Source of the DNA: Pseudoalteromonas sp. XMcav2-N
GTDB taxonomy: Bacteria; Pseudomonadota; Gammaproteobacteria; Enterobacterales; Alteromonadaceae
Direction of reading: 5' to 3'
Assembly (NCBI RefSeq): GCF_024124545.1
Contig: NZ_JAMXSF010000003.1
Location: forward strand, 62,001 to 126,000
DNA: 64,000 nucleotides
How positions within the stretch are numbered: the stretch's first letter is position 1; each line of letters opens with the position of its first letter. Position numbers and translations under genes: made by a program. The notes below the pieces were generated by a model. It saw only the letters and a program-made list of their open reading frames with translations, had not been told where the DNA came from and did not search any database. Shown piece after piece: positions 30,112-40,185 of the stretch.

Positions 30112-32058
30112 TTATTTTTTCGCCTTTTTTATTATTAAACGACCCAGCGCCTTCATCCTTGCAGCTTCCGCCCTGGTTAACGGCGCTCGGGAAAATCTCG
30201 ATTTTATAAAGTATTGGTTAAACTCTTCCAGCTCCTGCGATAAAGCGGGATATTGAGATTGCAATGCAGACACAGCTTGTGCGGGTGTGACTTTGTGCAG
30301 CCCATCTCCTCCAAGACGACACACTGCGTGATGCAGCCTGACAGCCTCAGGTAATTTTACAATTTGTTGTCGTTGCAGGTACCAAAAACGTACAACAAAT
30401 ATTGTGATCAATAGTAAGAACACACTCAGTCCCGGTAATATTTTATGGTATTGCCCGAATAAGTCTCTCAGCAGTCGTGATTGCTTCTGGTGATCAAAAT
30501 TTAGCACCCAGCGAGTCCATTGGTAATCGAGTTGCTCAATCTGAAGTCTGAGCCAATTTACCAGAGCCAAATTGGAATAAGACATCAAGCTAAGCCCCAG
30601 GTTGTCCTTAAACTCCTCTTCAAGTGCTGTCAATTCAGACAAAGAGCCAGTTAGCCTGTCTGGTGCTACCCAGGCAGTCGGGTCGAGGCGATACCAGCCT
30701 TGCTGCGGCACATAATATTCAACCCAGGCATGGGCGTCGTACTGATAAACGCTATAGTAGCCACGCTCTTCGTTATATTCACCACCTAAATACCCTGACA
30801 CCAGGCGTGCAGGAATTCCCGCTGCACGCAACAAAAAGGCGGCCGTTGCGGCGTAGTGGCCACAAAACCCTTCCCGAGTCTGGGTTAAAAACACGTCAAT
30901 GCTATCTGTAGCATTAATTGCCGGAGGCTTAAGAGAATAACGAAAACTGTTCTGAACAAAGTACTGCTTCATTTGTGCAATAAACTCTGCGGTGTTGTCG
31001 GCGCGATTATCCCACTGCTGAGATAGCTCTGTAGCAAGCGGGTTTAATTCGTCTGGCAAGGCGGTATTGACTCGATATTGCCAGTTGACTAGCCCCGAAC
31101 TTGTTATGTGGATAGGCATAACCTGATATTCAATGCTGCTACTGAGGTGCTTTTGCATAAACAAAGTACCAAAGTGGTTGGTATTAACCCCTCGCGTTGC
31201 TGATTTGGCCTGGCCCAGGCTATATAGCCAGGTTTTACCCGATGGTCTGGCGATCACGGTATAGCTTTCACCGACTGCTCTGTAGGGCGCTTGCAGCGGC
31301 ACATCATGGTGCGGCGATACCCGCCATCGTGTGCCGTCGAATTTATCATGTACTAAAGTGCGCCAGTAAAACGGCGGCTGCATCTGTGTATTATTAGGCA
31401 GGATGGCCCTGAACACCAGCTCGTCTGAGCGAGACAGTTCAGAGATCTGAAAAGGATCTATATCCTCAGACAAACCAGTTTGTGTTTTTTTTGCACCGGG
31501 AAGTTGCCAGAATGGTGAAACTTTCGGGAGTAAAACAACCATGATGGCAGCCAAAGGGAGGGCAAGTAACAGGTGTTTAGTCGCTTGTTTTGAGGCGCTG
31601 CGAAGCTCAATATCATGCTCTATCCAAAGCATTTGAGCCAGGTTCACCACCAGAAGCGCAAGTACGAACAACAATGACAAAACATTCTGAGAAAAGATAA
31701 AAAAGCAAGGATAAACAAAAAAGTTGAGCAACTGTACAGACATTGCCTGTTTTTTGCTCTTTGCCTGGATAGTCTTCAGTGCGCACGCGCCTAGTAGCAA
31801 GGATACGAACATTTCGACCAGATTTGAAAAACCTATCGCTACAAATACGACCAGTATGATAGTAAAAGCCAGGAGGTTGATCATTGTTTCAGAGGGCCCT
31901 TTAACCAGGTCCCGATAGATTGCTACCTTAAACAGCACGATAAGCAGCATGGCACTGGTAAATACAACCCCAAAACTGTTAAACAGTAAGAGGCTGACTA
32001 GCCCATACATTACTGTTGTCATTAAGGTTTGTGCACCCAGAAGTTTGTCAGAAGTCAC
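30112..32058 (-). CDS. TgpA-like membrane transglutaminase-domain protein
   Basis: A 648-residue membrane protein. Five to six N-terminal membrane helices (DUF3488, first ~190 residues) precede a periplasmic transglutaminase core with the triad in [20 protein letters not shown] (Cys), [10 protein letters not shown] (His) and [10 protein letters not shown] (Asp). One more membrane helix and a basic DUF4129-like tail follow. It overlaps the DUF58 gene by 11 bases. The set MoxR-DUF58-TgpA is a common operon whose peptide or protein substrate is still poorly defined. Confidence 0.92.
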   Translation of the reverse strand: MTSDKLLGAQTLMTTVMYGLVSLLLFNSFGVVFTSAMLLIVLFKVAIYRDLVKGPSETMINLLAFTIILVVFVAIGFSNLVEMFVSLLLGACALKTIQAKSKKQAMSVQLLNFFVYPCFFIFSQNVLSLLFVLALLVVNLAQMLWIEHDIELRSASKQATKHLLLALPLAAIMVVLLPKVSPFWQLPGAKKTQTGLSEDIDPFQISELSRSDELVFRAILPNNTQMQPPFYWRTLVHDKFDGTRWRVSPHHDVPLQAPYRAVGESYTVIARPSGKTWLYSLGQAKSATRGVNTNHFGTLFMQKHLSSSIEYQVMPIHITSSGLVNWQYRVNTALPDELNPLATELSQQWDNRADNTAEFIAQMKQYFVQNSFRYSLKPPAINATDSIDVFLTQTREGFCGHYAATAAFLLRAAGIPARLVSGYLGGEYNEERGYYSVYQYDAHAWVEYYVPQQGWYRLDPTAWVAPDRLTGSLSELTALEEEFKDNLGLSLMSYSNLALVNWLRLQIEQLDYQWTRWVLNFDHQKQSRLLRDLFGQYHKILPGLSVFLLLITIFVVRFWYLQRQQIVKLPEAVRLHHAVCRLGGDGLHKVTPAQAVSALQSQYPALSQELEEFNQYFIKSRFSRAPLTRAEAARMKALGRLIIKKAKK

Positions 32059-32998
32059 TTAGTGCCTCCAAACACATTTCCCGATGTTTGTCGCCACGAT
32101 CGACGCCGAGCTGAACCGCATTACTCAGACGTAACGCAAACACATCCCCTTGCTTGTCTGCTTCAAGGATCTGGTAACACAGCTTCGATAACCGGATTTC
32201 TTTGTTGCCATCGTGTGCAGCATAATCAAAGGTGTGCTGGGAATAATAACTGTCGCCGCTGTACTGTTTGACCAGCAGTTGCTGGTTTTTAGCAAAGTGT
32301 CGCCAGGATATTCTGCTTTTGCTTATACCCGGTCTAAAGCGCTCCAGGCCGTCAAAGTTTTCATGGCTTTGTGTACTCTGGTGTAAGTATTGCCCTTGAG
32401 ATTCAGTCGCTTCCTGGGTACTGAATGTCAGCTGGCAGGTGAGTGGAGCAGGGTAGATACAAAATGTTCTGTCTACATTCAGATAGGTCCAGACCCTCAC
32501 CAAACCGAACGGATAGCGACTGGATAATTTAATTCTGCCAAGCTGATATCGGCCCCTTTGCTCTGGATGTAAAAAAAGTGAGGCGACTGTTGCCCCTTGC
32601 TGATAGTTGTTGTTGCTGGCGCTGAAGTCATACTCCTGACTTGCGATATCCAGGGAAAAACAATCATGGGGTGCAGAAAGTTTGATGAGTACTTCAACAG
32701 GCTTTGAAGCAAAATTGTTCTTAATATCCAGCACCTGTATCGTCAGGCCATGTAAATTTAGGTACCCATATATCAGTGCAAGTACCAGGATCAGAAGCAT
32801 AATGTATGCGACGCCGAGTATCAGATTATTCTGGTAATTGCTGCCCAAGATAAAATTAAGGATCACCATACATAGAAAGAACGCGCCTTGCCTTGACGGA
32901 ACAATATAAATGTTATGATGAGAGAGTGTGATTTGCGCAGCGCTGTGTTTGCGCTTAATCATGTCAGCCAGCCAGGACTGCAGCCAGTCACTGCGCAT
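32048..32998 (-). CDS. DUF58 domain membrane protein
   Basis: A 316-residue protein with two adjacent membrane helices (about 35-80), a beta region, and the DUF58 signature at FDGLERFRPGISKSRISWRH followed by LLVKQYSG. DUF58 proteins resemble von Willebrand factor A folds and pair with MoxR ATPases, which are thought to remodel or activate them. It sits two bases after the MoxR gene. Confidence 0.9.
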   Translation of the reverse strand: MRSDWLQSWLADMIKRKHSAAQITLSHHNIYIVPSRQGAFFLCMVILNFILGSNYQNNLILGVAYIMLLILVLALIYGYLNLHGLTIQVLDIKNNFASKPVEVLIKLSAPHDCFSLDIASQEYDFSASNNNYQQGATVASLFLHPEQRGRYQLGRIKLSSRYPFGLVRVWTYLNVDRTFCIYPAPLTCQLTFSTQEATESQGQYLHQSTQSHENFDGLERFRPGISKSRISWRHFAKNQQLLVKQYSGDSYYSQHTFDYAAHDGNKEIRLSKLCYQILEADKQGDVFALRLSNAVQLGVDRGDKHREMCLEALSDF

Positions 32999-33000
32999 TG

Positions 33001-33912
33001 TTACAATACAACCGCGACGTTATCAAAGACGCTCATGATCACATCGTCCAACTCATGTGTAGCGATATTAAGACGATGACCGGCAACGGCTCCAAATACG
33101 GCTTGCACATCATCAGGTAATGCATAATCTCGCCCCAGAGTTAGTGCATAAGCACGAGTTGCCAGCCCTAAAGCGATACTGGCACGTGGTGATAGGGGAT
33201 CACTAAACTGCCCGCTAAAGCGCGTGAAATTTACCAGGTTGATAATGTATTGCACAACGGAGTCTGACAGGTTGATGGAAAGTACAGCTTGCTGAAGTGC
33301 GGCAAGCGCACTCATGTCTAACACGCATGGTATCTCGCTCAAAGCCTGCCTTTGCAGGTTGTTACCCAAAATAAGGCTTTTTTCGGCTTGCTCATCCGGA
33401 TAACCTAAGCTGATCCGCAAAAAAAATCGGTCGAGCTGCGACTCCGGGAGTGGATGAGTCCCCGATTGATGCAACGGGTTTTGTGTGGCAATGACAAAAA
33501 ACGGGTCCGGCAAAGGATGTGTCTTACCATCAACCGTGACCTGGCGCTCTTCCATGGCTTCGAGTAACGCGCTTTGTGTTTTTGGACTGGCTCGATTTAT
33601 TTCATCGGCGAGCAATACCTGACTAAATATAGGCCCAGGGTGAAAGTCAAAGCTTTGTTGTGAGGTATTAAACACACTGGAACCGGTAATATCGGCCGGC
33701 AACAGATCACTGGTGAACTGAACTCGTTGGTAACTCAATCCAAGTACGTTCGCAAGACCGTGGGAGAGGGTGGTTTTGCCCATGCCGGGCAAGTCCTCAA
33801 TTAACAGGTGACCTTTACAAAGCAGGCAAACAACAGCGAGCCTGATCTGCTCTTCTTTTCCCAGTATCAACTCCGAGAGCTGACTGATTATTTCTTCGGT
33901 GGTTTTATTCAT
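33001..33912 (-). CDS. MoxR family AAA+ ATPase
   Basis: A 303-residue ATPase with Walker A EDLPGMGKTTL, the Walker B LLADEINRASPKTQSALLEAMEE, and sensor 1 VIATQNP typical of MoxR/RavA chaperone-like proteins. LPESQLDRFFLRISLGYP is the sensor 2/arginine-finger side. It probably acts on the DUF58 or transglutaminase product. A four-base overlap couples it to the upstream response-regulator gene. Confidence 0.95.
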   Translation of the reverse strand: MNKTTEEIISQLSELILGKEEQIRLAVVCLLCKGHLLIEDLPGMGKTTLSHGLANVLGLSYQRVQFTSDLLPADITGSSVFNTSQQSFDFHPGPIFSQVLLADEINRASPKTQSALLEAMEERQVTVDGKTHPLPDPFFVIATQNPLHQSGTHPLPESQLDRFFLRISLGYPDEQAEKSLILGNNLQRQALSEIPCVLDMSALAALQQAVLSINLSDSVVQYIINLVNFTRFSGQFSDPLSPRASIALGLATRAYALTLGRDYALPDDVQAVFGAVAGHRLNIATHELDDVIMSVFDNVAVVL

Positions 33913-34292
33913 GCAATCATTTCGAGTCTTTTCATAACTGAATCGACTTTTTTAGCGTTAAAAGGTTTCGCAATAAAGCCTTTTGCGCCCAACTCCCAGG
34001 TGTTTTGTACGTTTTCTAGGCTATTATGTCCAGAACACATAATGACATGGACATTGGGGTAATTGTCATTGATATATTCCAGAATTTGCGTGCCATCGGT
34101 ATCGGGTAACTCGATATCCAGGAAAATTACATTGGGAGATTTTTCGGCCATCAAGGGCATTGCAGATTTGAAGTCTTCAGATTCATAGACTTCTTCAAAA
34201 CCCAGGTTTTCAAGAATGTCTATCAGGTAACTACGTACATCTTCGACGTCATCAATGATCAAAATTGGCTCTAGGGGTCTGACAAGTTCCAT
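33909..34292 (-). CDS. Single-domain response regulator (CheY-like)
   Basis: A 127-residue receiver domain with no output domain. The acidic pocket is IIDDVEDV, the phosphorylated aspartate is in IFLDIELPDTDG, the switch threonine position is serine (MCSGHNS), and the lysine is in FIAKPFN. It overlaps the MoxR gene by four bases, so it is the first gene of the operon. The cognate kinase is not in the window. The ATG at 34292 is used; an upstream TTG is less likely. Confidence 0.9.
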   Translation of the reverse strand: MELVRPLEPILIIDDVEDVRSYLIDILENLGFEEVYESEDFKSAMPLMAEKSPNVIFLDIELPDTDGTQILEYINDNYPNVHVIMCSGHNSLENVQNTWELGAKGFIAKPFNAKKVDSVMKRLEMIA

Positions 34293-34884
34293 ATTGTATT
34301 TACTTCTTTTGAACGACAAGGCTAATACTAAGACAAGCGTAAAGTGAGCTCAATGGCAATTTATCAATTAACTGTAAATTCATCTTAACGATAAGTTGGC
34401 TAGCACATTAATCAACGTATCCATACTGAAAAATATGACAGGAAATAAGGTGAATCCGGGAAAATGGGTGGTTTACTCATTTACTCACTGATGAAAACGG
34501 ACATAGGACGTTATAGGGGCTCAACTTTTTTAAGTTGCCTGGTTAAATGCTGACAATAGTATGCGGCTCGGCAAAATCCAATCTCGAAAAGGTATTTTCC
34601 AAGCCAGATAAGATTATTCCTGGTTCAACACCCTAAGGGCTATGCGTATTTTTGCAGCCAAGGAAGGTGTGAGTTAGAACGTTATATACCTATGTAAATC
34701 CAAGAGTGAAATGTCCGATACCGTCTAGTATAGGACATTAAGAGCTCAAAAGGCACATTCAGTATCACCTTAGATCCTTCTAAACATAACATCCTATAAT
34801 TTACGTTATGTTAAATATGTTATCTGTGACAAGTTTAAAGTTAATGACTAAGCTTATGCTAAGAAATCTGAGAGTCTGTTAGCA
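34293..34884. other. 592-base gap before the solute-binding gene
   Basis: No gene was found on either strand. It must hold the response-regulator operon promoter on the left and the promoter of the binding-protein gene on the right. An inverted repeat AACATAAC / GTTATGTT with a TATAAT between the arms lies near 34783-34812 and could be a regulated promoter. Confidence 0.4.
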
Positions 34885-35802
34885 ATGGCGTATGCTTTGT
34901 CCTTATATCTTTGTTTTATATTGCTCTATCCACTAAAGAGCCTGGCTAATACACAAGAAGTCAGTGTTACATATCGTGATTATAAAGGCACTCATACCGT
35001 GTCTGGTAAAAAAGTCAATGACCACACTTTCCGCTATAATATTCAAGCTAACAAACAAATTCAGGTTACCACTTTAGAATGGCAACCCTATATTGGTTTG
35101 AGCTTATGCAAACAAGGTTGGGTTATGCAGGCCACAATCGCTTTACTGCATAGCCAGGGCTATGGTGCAACAGTGACTTTTTATCCGTGGGCACGTGCCG
35201 TCGCGTATGCCGAAAATGGAAAAGTAGATTTGCTGGTGCCAGAGTATTTCATTGAACCTGAGTCGCCTTCGGATACATTTCCTGGCACACGTCGATTGGA
35301 TCATCTCACTCTCACCGAGGCATTTGGCTGGGGTCCGATCGCACTATACAAACGCAAGGATTATAACACAGATCACTTTACCAGCCTGGCTGCACTTGCT
35401 GATGAACGTATTGGCGTTGTCCGTGGCTATCAGAATACACCCGAGTTTGACCGACTCATGGACGCCGGCAAATTTAATGTCATGGAAGCCGTTGATGATG
35501 CGCACAATATCAGGTTACTTATGGCTGGTCGTGTCAACCTAATCGTTGGCGATCCTGAAGTTATCAAGATGGAGATAGATTCTTTTGCACAGCATAATGA
35601 GACTGAATTGGCGACGATGGCCACCAACTTGGTGATGGTAGAACCTATTTTACAAATGAATGGTCTGTTCTTCGCCGTCTCAAAGCATAATAAATATGGC
35701 AAAACTCTGTTGTTTGAACTGAATCAGGCTATAGCTGAATTCAAAAAACACGGTATCCTGGACGAGATAAAGTACAACACAGCCAATAGTTGCAAGCAGT
35801 AG
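34885..35802 (+). CDS. Periplasmic solute-binding family 3-like protein
   Basis: A 305-residue exported protein. The signal peptide ends in LKSLA; the family-3 binding fold (TLEWQPYIG, YPWARAVAYAENGKVDLLVP, IGVVRGYQNTPEF, GRVNLIVGDP) covers the rest. No ABC transporter or GGDEF gene accompanies it, so it may be an orphan sensor or a scavenger. Ligand unknown; the lobe patterns resemble amino-acid binders. Confidence 0.8.
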   Translation: MAYALSLYLCFILLYPLKSLANTQEVSVTYRDYKGTHTVSGKKVNDHTFRYNIQANKQIQVTTLEWQPYIGLSLCKQGWVMQATIALLHSQGYGATVTFYPWARAVAYAENGKVDLLVPEYFIEPESPSDTFPGTRRLDHLTLTEAFGWGPIALYKRKDYNTDHFTSLAALADERIGVVRGYQNTPEFDRLMDAGKFNVMEAVDDAHNIRLLMAGRVNLIVGDPEVIKMEIDSFAQHNETELATMATNLVMVEPILQMNGLFFAVSKHNKYGKTLLFELNQAIAEFKKHGILDEIKYNTANSCKQ

Positions 35803-35908
35803 TGACTATCTAACTTTTACAGAAAATTGTAAGCCCCCTGCTGCTCTCTGGCCGATTTCAAACTCCCGTGTTATGTTGAAGCCAAATGATCAATACAGGG
35901 AGTATCAT

Positions 35909-36691
35909 GTGAAATTAGATATTTATCAGGTTGATGCATTTGCATCTGCTGTGTTTGAAGGTAATCCAGCCGCCGTGTGTCCTCTGCAAAGTTGGCTGTC
36001 AGACGACTTACTACAAAAAATAGCGGAAGAAAATAATTTATCGGAAACCGCGTTTTTCGTGCCTGCAGAAAATACTTTTCAGCTTCGCTGGTTTACGCCA
36101 AAAGGAGAAGTAGACTTATGCGGCCATGCTACTCTGGCTGCGGCACACGTTTTATTCACAAATTTGAATTTTGATGGTCAGACAATTCAATTCCAAACGC
36201 GAAGCGGCTTACTCTCGGTAAAAAAGGGGTCACAGGGATACAGTATGGACTTCCCCGCTACACTCCCGCAGCCTGCTGTAACCCCTGAAAATCTGCTGAT
36301 CGGTTTAGGGATTTCCAGCTTTGAATGTGTATTAGCTGGCTTCGATTACATCGTTGTGCTTAGCAATGAGTCCGAAGTGAACGCGATTGTGCCTGAATTC
36401 GAGAAGCTAGCCCAGCTTGATCTACGAGGCGTTGTTGTTACTGCGCCCGGAGACTCCGTTGATTTTGTCAGTCGCTGTTTTTACCCTAAACTGCGTGTAA
36501 ATGAAGACCCCGTAACGGGATCGGCTCATTGCCAGCTGGCGCCTTATTGGTGTGAGCGATTAGACAAGAACGAAGTCATAGCACAGCAGCTATCTGAACG
36601 AACAGGGACAATACGGTGTACACTTGTCGAAGGCAGAGTCATACTCGAAGGTAATGCTGTAGATTATTTACGGGGTCAGATTTTTATCTAA
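35909..36691 (+). CDS. PhzF family epimerase/isomerase
   Basis: A 260-residue protein with two similar lobes, typical of PhzF. The catalytic glutamate (E46 in NLSETAFF), the DLCGHATLAAAH motif, and the VNEDPVTGSAHCQLAPYW motif are all present. The GTG at 35909 follows GGGAG at six bases and begins KLDIYQVDAF, the normal family start; the upstream ATG has no ribosome binding site. No phenazine genes surround it, so this is a general PhzF-family isomerase. Confidence 0.88.
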   Translation: MKLDIYQVDAFASAVFEGNPAAVCPLQSWLSDDLLQKIAEENNLSETAFFVPAENTFQLRWFTPKGEVDLCGHATLAAAHVLFTNLNFDGQTIQFQTRSGLLSVKKGSQGYSMDFPATLPQPAVTPENLLIGLGISSFECVLAGFDYIVVLSNESEVNAIVPEFEKLAQLDLRGVVVTAPGDSVDFVSRCFYPKLRVNEDPVTGSAHCQLAPYWCERLDKNEVIAQQLSERTGTIRCTLVEGRVILEGNAVDYLRGQIFI

Positions 36692-36718
36692 CGATTAATA
36701 ACAGCGATTCATGTAAAC

Positions 36719-36748
36719 AAAAAAGGGAGGTCTATCCCTCCCTTTTAA
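36719..36748. terminator. Bidirectional terminator after phzF-like gene
   Basis: A 10-bp stem AAAAGGGAGG / CCTCCCTTTT with a six-base loop. On the minus strand it is followed by TTGTTT, which serves the miaE gene; the plus strand serves the PhzF-like gene. Confidence 0.85.
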
Positions 36749-36807
36749 ACTTTGCATTTAATTTAACATAATGAAAGCCTGAGGTTTTTTTGCCTTGTTT
36801 TATACAA

Positions 36808-37380
36808 TTAATGCAATGCGGCGGTAAATGGGATACCTTCGCAGATCTCGGCTTCTGCAATCAGTATTTCTTCCAAGCGTGCGTCGATAACAGCTTTGTC
36901 AAAGTACTCGTAGCCCAGCTCGACAAACAGGTTTTTGTGTTTTTCTTCCGACCTGGCAATAGTCACGTAAAAGTCTTTTTCTTTGCCTTTTGGTAAGGCT
37001 TCCGCAACCAACGAAAAGCGCTCATGGCCTCGCGCTTCAATCACAGCTGCTACCAACAAGCGATCAATTAAAAATTCATCTGAGCCCTGACGAAATAGCG
37101 CACGCATTTTTTTAATATAGGGATCGGCTTTGTCATTGCCCAAAGTCACCTGGCGATCAGTCAGTAATTTAAGCACTTGCTTGAAGTGGATCATCTCTTC
37201 AATAGCGAGATCTGCCATCGCTTTAACGAGTTTGATTCGATCTGGGTAGTGGCTCAACATTGACATAGCCATGCCGGAGGCTTTTTTCTCTGCGGCAGCA
37301 TGATCCTGCAAAAAGGTATCAAACTCTGCCATGACTTTATGTGTCCATTCGAAGGGGGTGTGAAATTTTAGCTCAAACAT
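36808..37380 (-). CDS. miaE: tRNA-(ms2io6A) hydroxylase MiaE
   Basis: A 190-residue ferritin-like di-iron enzyme that hydroxylates the isopentenyl group of ms2i6A37 in tRNA. The metal ligands are E31, E62-x-x-H65, E115 and E145-x-x-H148 in four helices, exactly the ferritin-like pattern of MiaE. It is monocistronic. Confidence 0.93.
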   Translation of the reverse strand: MFELKFHTPFEWTHKVMAEFDTFLQDHAAAEKKASGMAMSMLSHYPDRIKLVKAMADLAIEEMIHFKQVLKLLTDRQVTLGNDKADPYIKKMRALFRQGSDEFLIDRLLVAAVIEARGHERFSLVAEALPKGKEKDFYVTIARSEEKHKNLFVELGYEYFDKAVIDARLEEILIAEAEICEGIPFTAALH

Positions 37381-37518
37381 CGGTAATTTATTCTGTTGTC
37401 ATTTTGCTGAGTATTTTACCTAAGTACGATGCTAATATCCAAAATTGCTGTGTAAACCCTATTCTTGTGTTTACTTAGTGCCAGCATGGTTAGTATCGGA
37501 CATTTTATTCATACAGAA

Positions 37519-38157
37519 CTAAGATGAGCTATAAAGAAGGCTGTCTTTGTCTGCTTTTCCGTATCTGGTAGATTCTACTTTCAGTGGATGATCAATTTGC
37601 TTCCACGCTGTCACTTTTCCTCCCTGATTAAGGTTTGGCATGGAACTCACCAAATCAGTTTGAATACCAAGAAAACCAGTCAGTGTTTGCAAGCTACCGG
37701 GTTTCGCTACGTCTAACATCAGGTATGTGTGCTGCTTGCGTTCTAAAAAGCTAAGGCAATCATTGCGATGCTTTAGGTAGATATCTATCAGGTATTGATC
37801 GCTTGCGATATTATCTGCGCTTAAGTGTTCAAAGGTATCAAAGTAACAACGTTTTAATGTGTCATTGAATCCACCCTGTTGAGTTTCCAGCCTTGGCAAC
37901 ATGCGGGTTAGTAAGCACCGTATTGAGGGAACCCAGCTTGACATGGCTCTGTCCAGATAGACAAAGCGGCTGTTTGGGTACAACTCTGACAGAGTTTCGT
38001 AGTCATTGAAAACAGGGGTATCAGCGATGACCTGAGCTTGTAAAAATGTTTCTCGGGTATAAGCTGTATGTGCCGTTTTAAAACCTAGTTCTAAAAAAGC
38101 AGCACATACACTGGTAGTACCGGTTCTTGGTAATCCGGTAATAAAAATCTTTTCCAT
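37519..38157 (-). CDS. Sulfotransferase-family protein
   Basis: A 212-residue cytoplasmic protein. The PAPS-binding 5'-PSB loop is visible at the start (FITGLPRTGTTSVCAAF) and the 3'-phosphate region is FVYLDRAMSSWVPSIRCLL. The acceptor is unknown. Its ATG overlaps the stop codon of the MAPEG gene by one base (TAATG), so the two are co-translated. Confidence 0.8.
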   Translation of the reverse strand: MEKIFITGLPRTGTTSVCAAFLELGFKTAHTAYTRETFLQAQVIADTPVFNDYETLSELYPNSRFVYLDRAMSSWVPSIRCLLTRMLPRLETQQGGFNDTLKRCYFDTFEHLSADNIASDQYLIDIYLKHRNDCLSFLERKQHTYLMLDVAKPGSLQTLTGFLGIQTDLVSSMPNLNQGGKVTAWKQIDHPLKVESTRYGKADKDSLLYSSS

Positions 38158-38531
38158 TAAACAAAATAACAATAAATATTAATAATCGACAGTGCCAGCA
38201 GTGATAAAAAGCTAAATGCCATACCCAAAACGCGTAGCTTTAAATTGGCCTTGTTCAGCGCAAATGAGTGCAAAATCCGACCTGTCAGGTAGGTGCTGCC
38301 CGTGATATATAACCAAATTGCCTGTCCGCCTTGAAATTCCAAAGCAAATAGAAGGATTAACAGTAATGGCGTGTATTCCATGAAGTTGCCATGGGCGCGG
38401 ATCGCTCTTTCTAAGGCGGGGTTTCCACCATCACCAAGCGCAACTTTATGTTTGTGACGTAAACCTATGATATCAAAACTGAGTTTGATATAAAAAAGAG
38501 TAAATATGGCAGCAAAAAATCCTGTTATCAT
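38157..38531 (-). CDS. MAPEG family membrane protein
   Basis: A 124-residue, four-helix membrane protein. The MAPEG motif RAIRAHGNFMEYTPLLLIL follows the first helix. Eukaryotic members conjugate or isomerise glutathione-linked lipids; bacterial ones are often uncharacterised. It is coupled with the sulfotransferase-like gene. Confidence 0.88.
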   Translation of the reverse strand: MITGFFAAIFTLFYIKLSFDIIGLRHKHKVALGDGGNPALERAIRAHGNFMEYTPLLLILLFALEFQGGQAIWLYITGSTYLTGRILHSFALNKANLKLRVLGMAFSFLSLLALSIINIYCYFV

Positions 38532-38579
38532 GACGCAGACCTACTTGTAAGTATTATAAGTAGGTCCAGTATAGAGAGT

Positions 38580-39278
38580 TTACTCGATAAAATATACCGC
38601 ATACACTTCAGCAGTGAGTGTTGTGTCTCCAGTGTTATAAGCCTGACTGACATCCATGGACTCTGCCGCCATCATCTTGCCGCGAGCATAAGGCTGAACA
38701 GGCACGTTCATGGGTGAAAACGACACGGAATATAATCGACCAAGCTCAACGTCAAAGTCATCAGCAAGCTCTCTGGCAGCCGCCTTAGCTTCCTCAATGG
38801 CTGATTTTTTAAGCTTTTTCATGTACTCGGCTTTGTCTTCAACGACAAATTCAGTGTTATTAAATTGATTAATGCCACTGTCTACAAAGGCCTGTAGCAG
38901 ATTTGGGTATTCTGCAAGGTCTTTTAGTTTGACGGTAAGACTACGGCTGACTCTGAAGCCGTCGAACTCTTCTTCGTTGTTGGCACGATTGTAACGGGTC
39001 TGGCGATGCACATTAAGCTGATCCGCATGGATATCATTGGTTTTTATATCGAAATCTCTGGCTATCTGAATCGCTTTGGCCATGATTTGATCAACATTAG
39101 CTTTTGCATCTGGTAATGACTTGTGCTTTTCAGTTATCGCGACACGAATAATGGCTGCGTCAGGCTGTACTTCCAAAGAAGACATTCCTTTGACATACAG
39201 GTGTGGACCTTCGGGCAAACTACCTGCTTGTGCGCTGGTACTGATCGCAAAAATTGCGGCGGCTAAAAGTGAGCGCAT
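38580..39278 (-). CDS. SIMPL domain (DUF541) periplasmic protein
   Basis: A 232-residue exported protein with signal peptide ending SAQA. The SIMPL domain (old name DUF541) shows the repeated beta-alpha pattern: AIIRVAITEKHKSLPDAK, DIKTNDIHADQLNVHRQTRY and the AIEEAKAAARELADDFDVELG helix. Proteins of this family have been linked to oxidative stress defence. A strong GGAGG precedes the start. Confidence 0.88.
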   Translation of the reverse strand: MRSLLAAAIFAISTSAQAGSLPEGPHLYVKGMSSLEVQPDAAIIRVAITEKHKSLPDAKANVDQIMAKAIQIARDFDIKTNDIHADQLNVHRQTRYNRANNEEEFDGFRVSRSLTVKLKDLAEYPNLLQAFVDSGINQFNNTEFVVEDKAEYMKKLKKSAIEEAKAAARELADDFDVELGRLYSVSFSPMNVPVQPYARGKMMAAESMDVSQAYNTGDTTLTAEVYAVYFIE

Positions 39279-39369
39279 GAACGCCTCCTTACTTTAATCA
39301 AATGGGATAACGTGGTGTTGAAATTATAAAACCACAACAGGTGCGCCAATTAAAGCACAAGTTTGTTAA

Positions 39370-40185
39370 TCAATGCTGAATGTTATACGCTTTGTGTAAA
39401 GAGCGAAGAATAAAGGGTTCCTCTTGCTCAAAGAACAACCCTGTGTGGGCGGTGAGTATCGCTTGCTGTAAATCAGGCCTTTCAAGTGCTGACTGTAATA
39501 GCTCGATTGCTCTCTTTCCTTCGTTTGATTTCGCACACGTTATGTAGCCAAAAATAGTCAACCCAGCCTCTTCAATAGCATGGAAACTATAACTGTTGAG
39601 TGCCTGTGCTGAAGGATGTTCAGTAATAAAAACCGAGCTGTACTCAATTATCCCGTCCAGCTTGCCCTGGCTCAGCATCGTCCTGAGCCGATAAGCACTT
39701 TGATTACCTTGTGCTACCCAAAAAGCAGATTGGTTTGCTGCGATAAAATTGTCAATTTCCAGGCCATAAGAACGGCCCTCCGATACTCCAATATTCAGGC
39801 CCATTCTGACAACGGTGCCCAGAGAAATGGTATCGGGAATATTAGGTTGATCTTTGAGTATTAAACGATTGGCAGGAAATGACATCAAGGGATAAGGCGT
39901 AAATAAAGCCATAGCTTCTCGCTCGGGCGTCTTAACCTTATTGTACAAGCACGCTCTTGGATTACGAACGAGTTCTCGCCACTCTCTTTTGCGACTGGCA
40001 GGCATAAAGGCAAGAACTAACTTTCCCTGAAGAGTGTGCTCTAATTTAAGGAGTAGCTGGGTCGCTAGATCGGTGGGGGCTTTATTTGAACCTGGAGAGT
40101 AGTCTGAAATAATATCTACGTAGATAGGTTCACTTCTTACAAAAAAAGAAGCGAGCAACAAAACAGCTACGATAGTACAGCGCAT
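39370..40185 (-). CDS. Orphan periplasmic solute-binding-like protein
   Basis: A 271-residue exported protein with signal peptide ending FVRS. It has the family-3/TIGR02285-like fold with ARSKREWRELVRNPRACL-type segment (ASRKREWREL) and GLNIGVSEGRSYGLEID, and conserved cysteines C79 and C222. AGGTGA precedes the ATG. No transporter is nearby. Confidence 0.75.
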   Translation of the reverse strand: MRCTIVAVLLLASFFVRSEPIYVDIISDYSPGSNKAPTDLATQLLLKLEHTLQGKLVLAFMPASRKREWRELVRNPRACLYNKVKTPEREAMALFTPYPLMSFPANRLILKDQPNIPDTISLGTVVRMGLNIGVSEGRSYGLEIDNFIAANQSAFWVAQGNQSAYRLRTMLSQGKLDGIIEYSSVFITEHPSAQALNSYSFHAIEEAGLTIFGYITCAKSNEGKRAIELLQSALERPDLQQAILTAHTGLFFEQEEPFILRSLHKAYNIQH

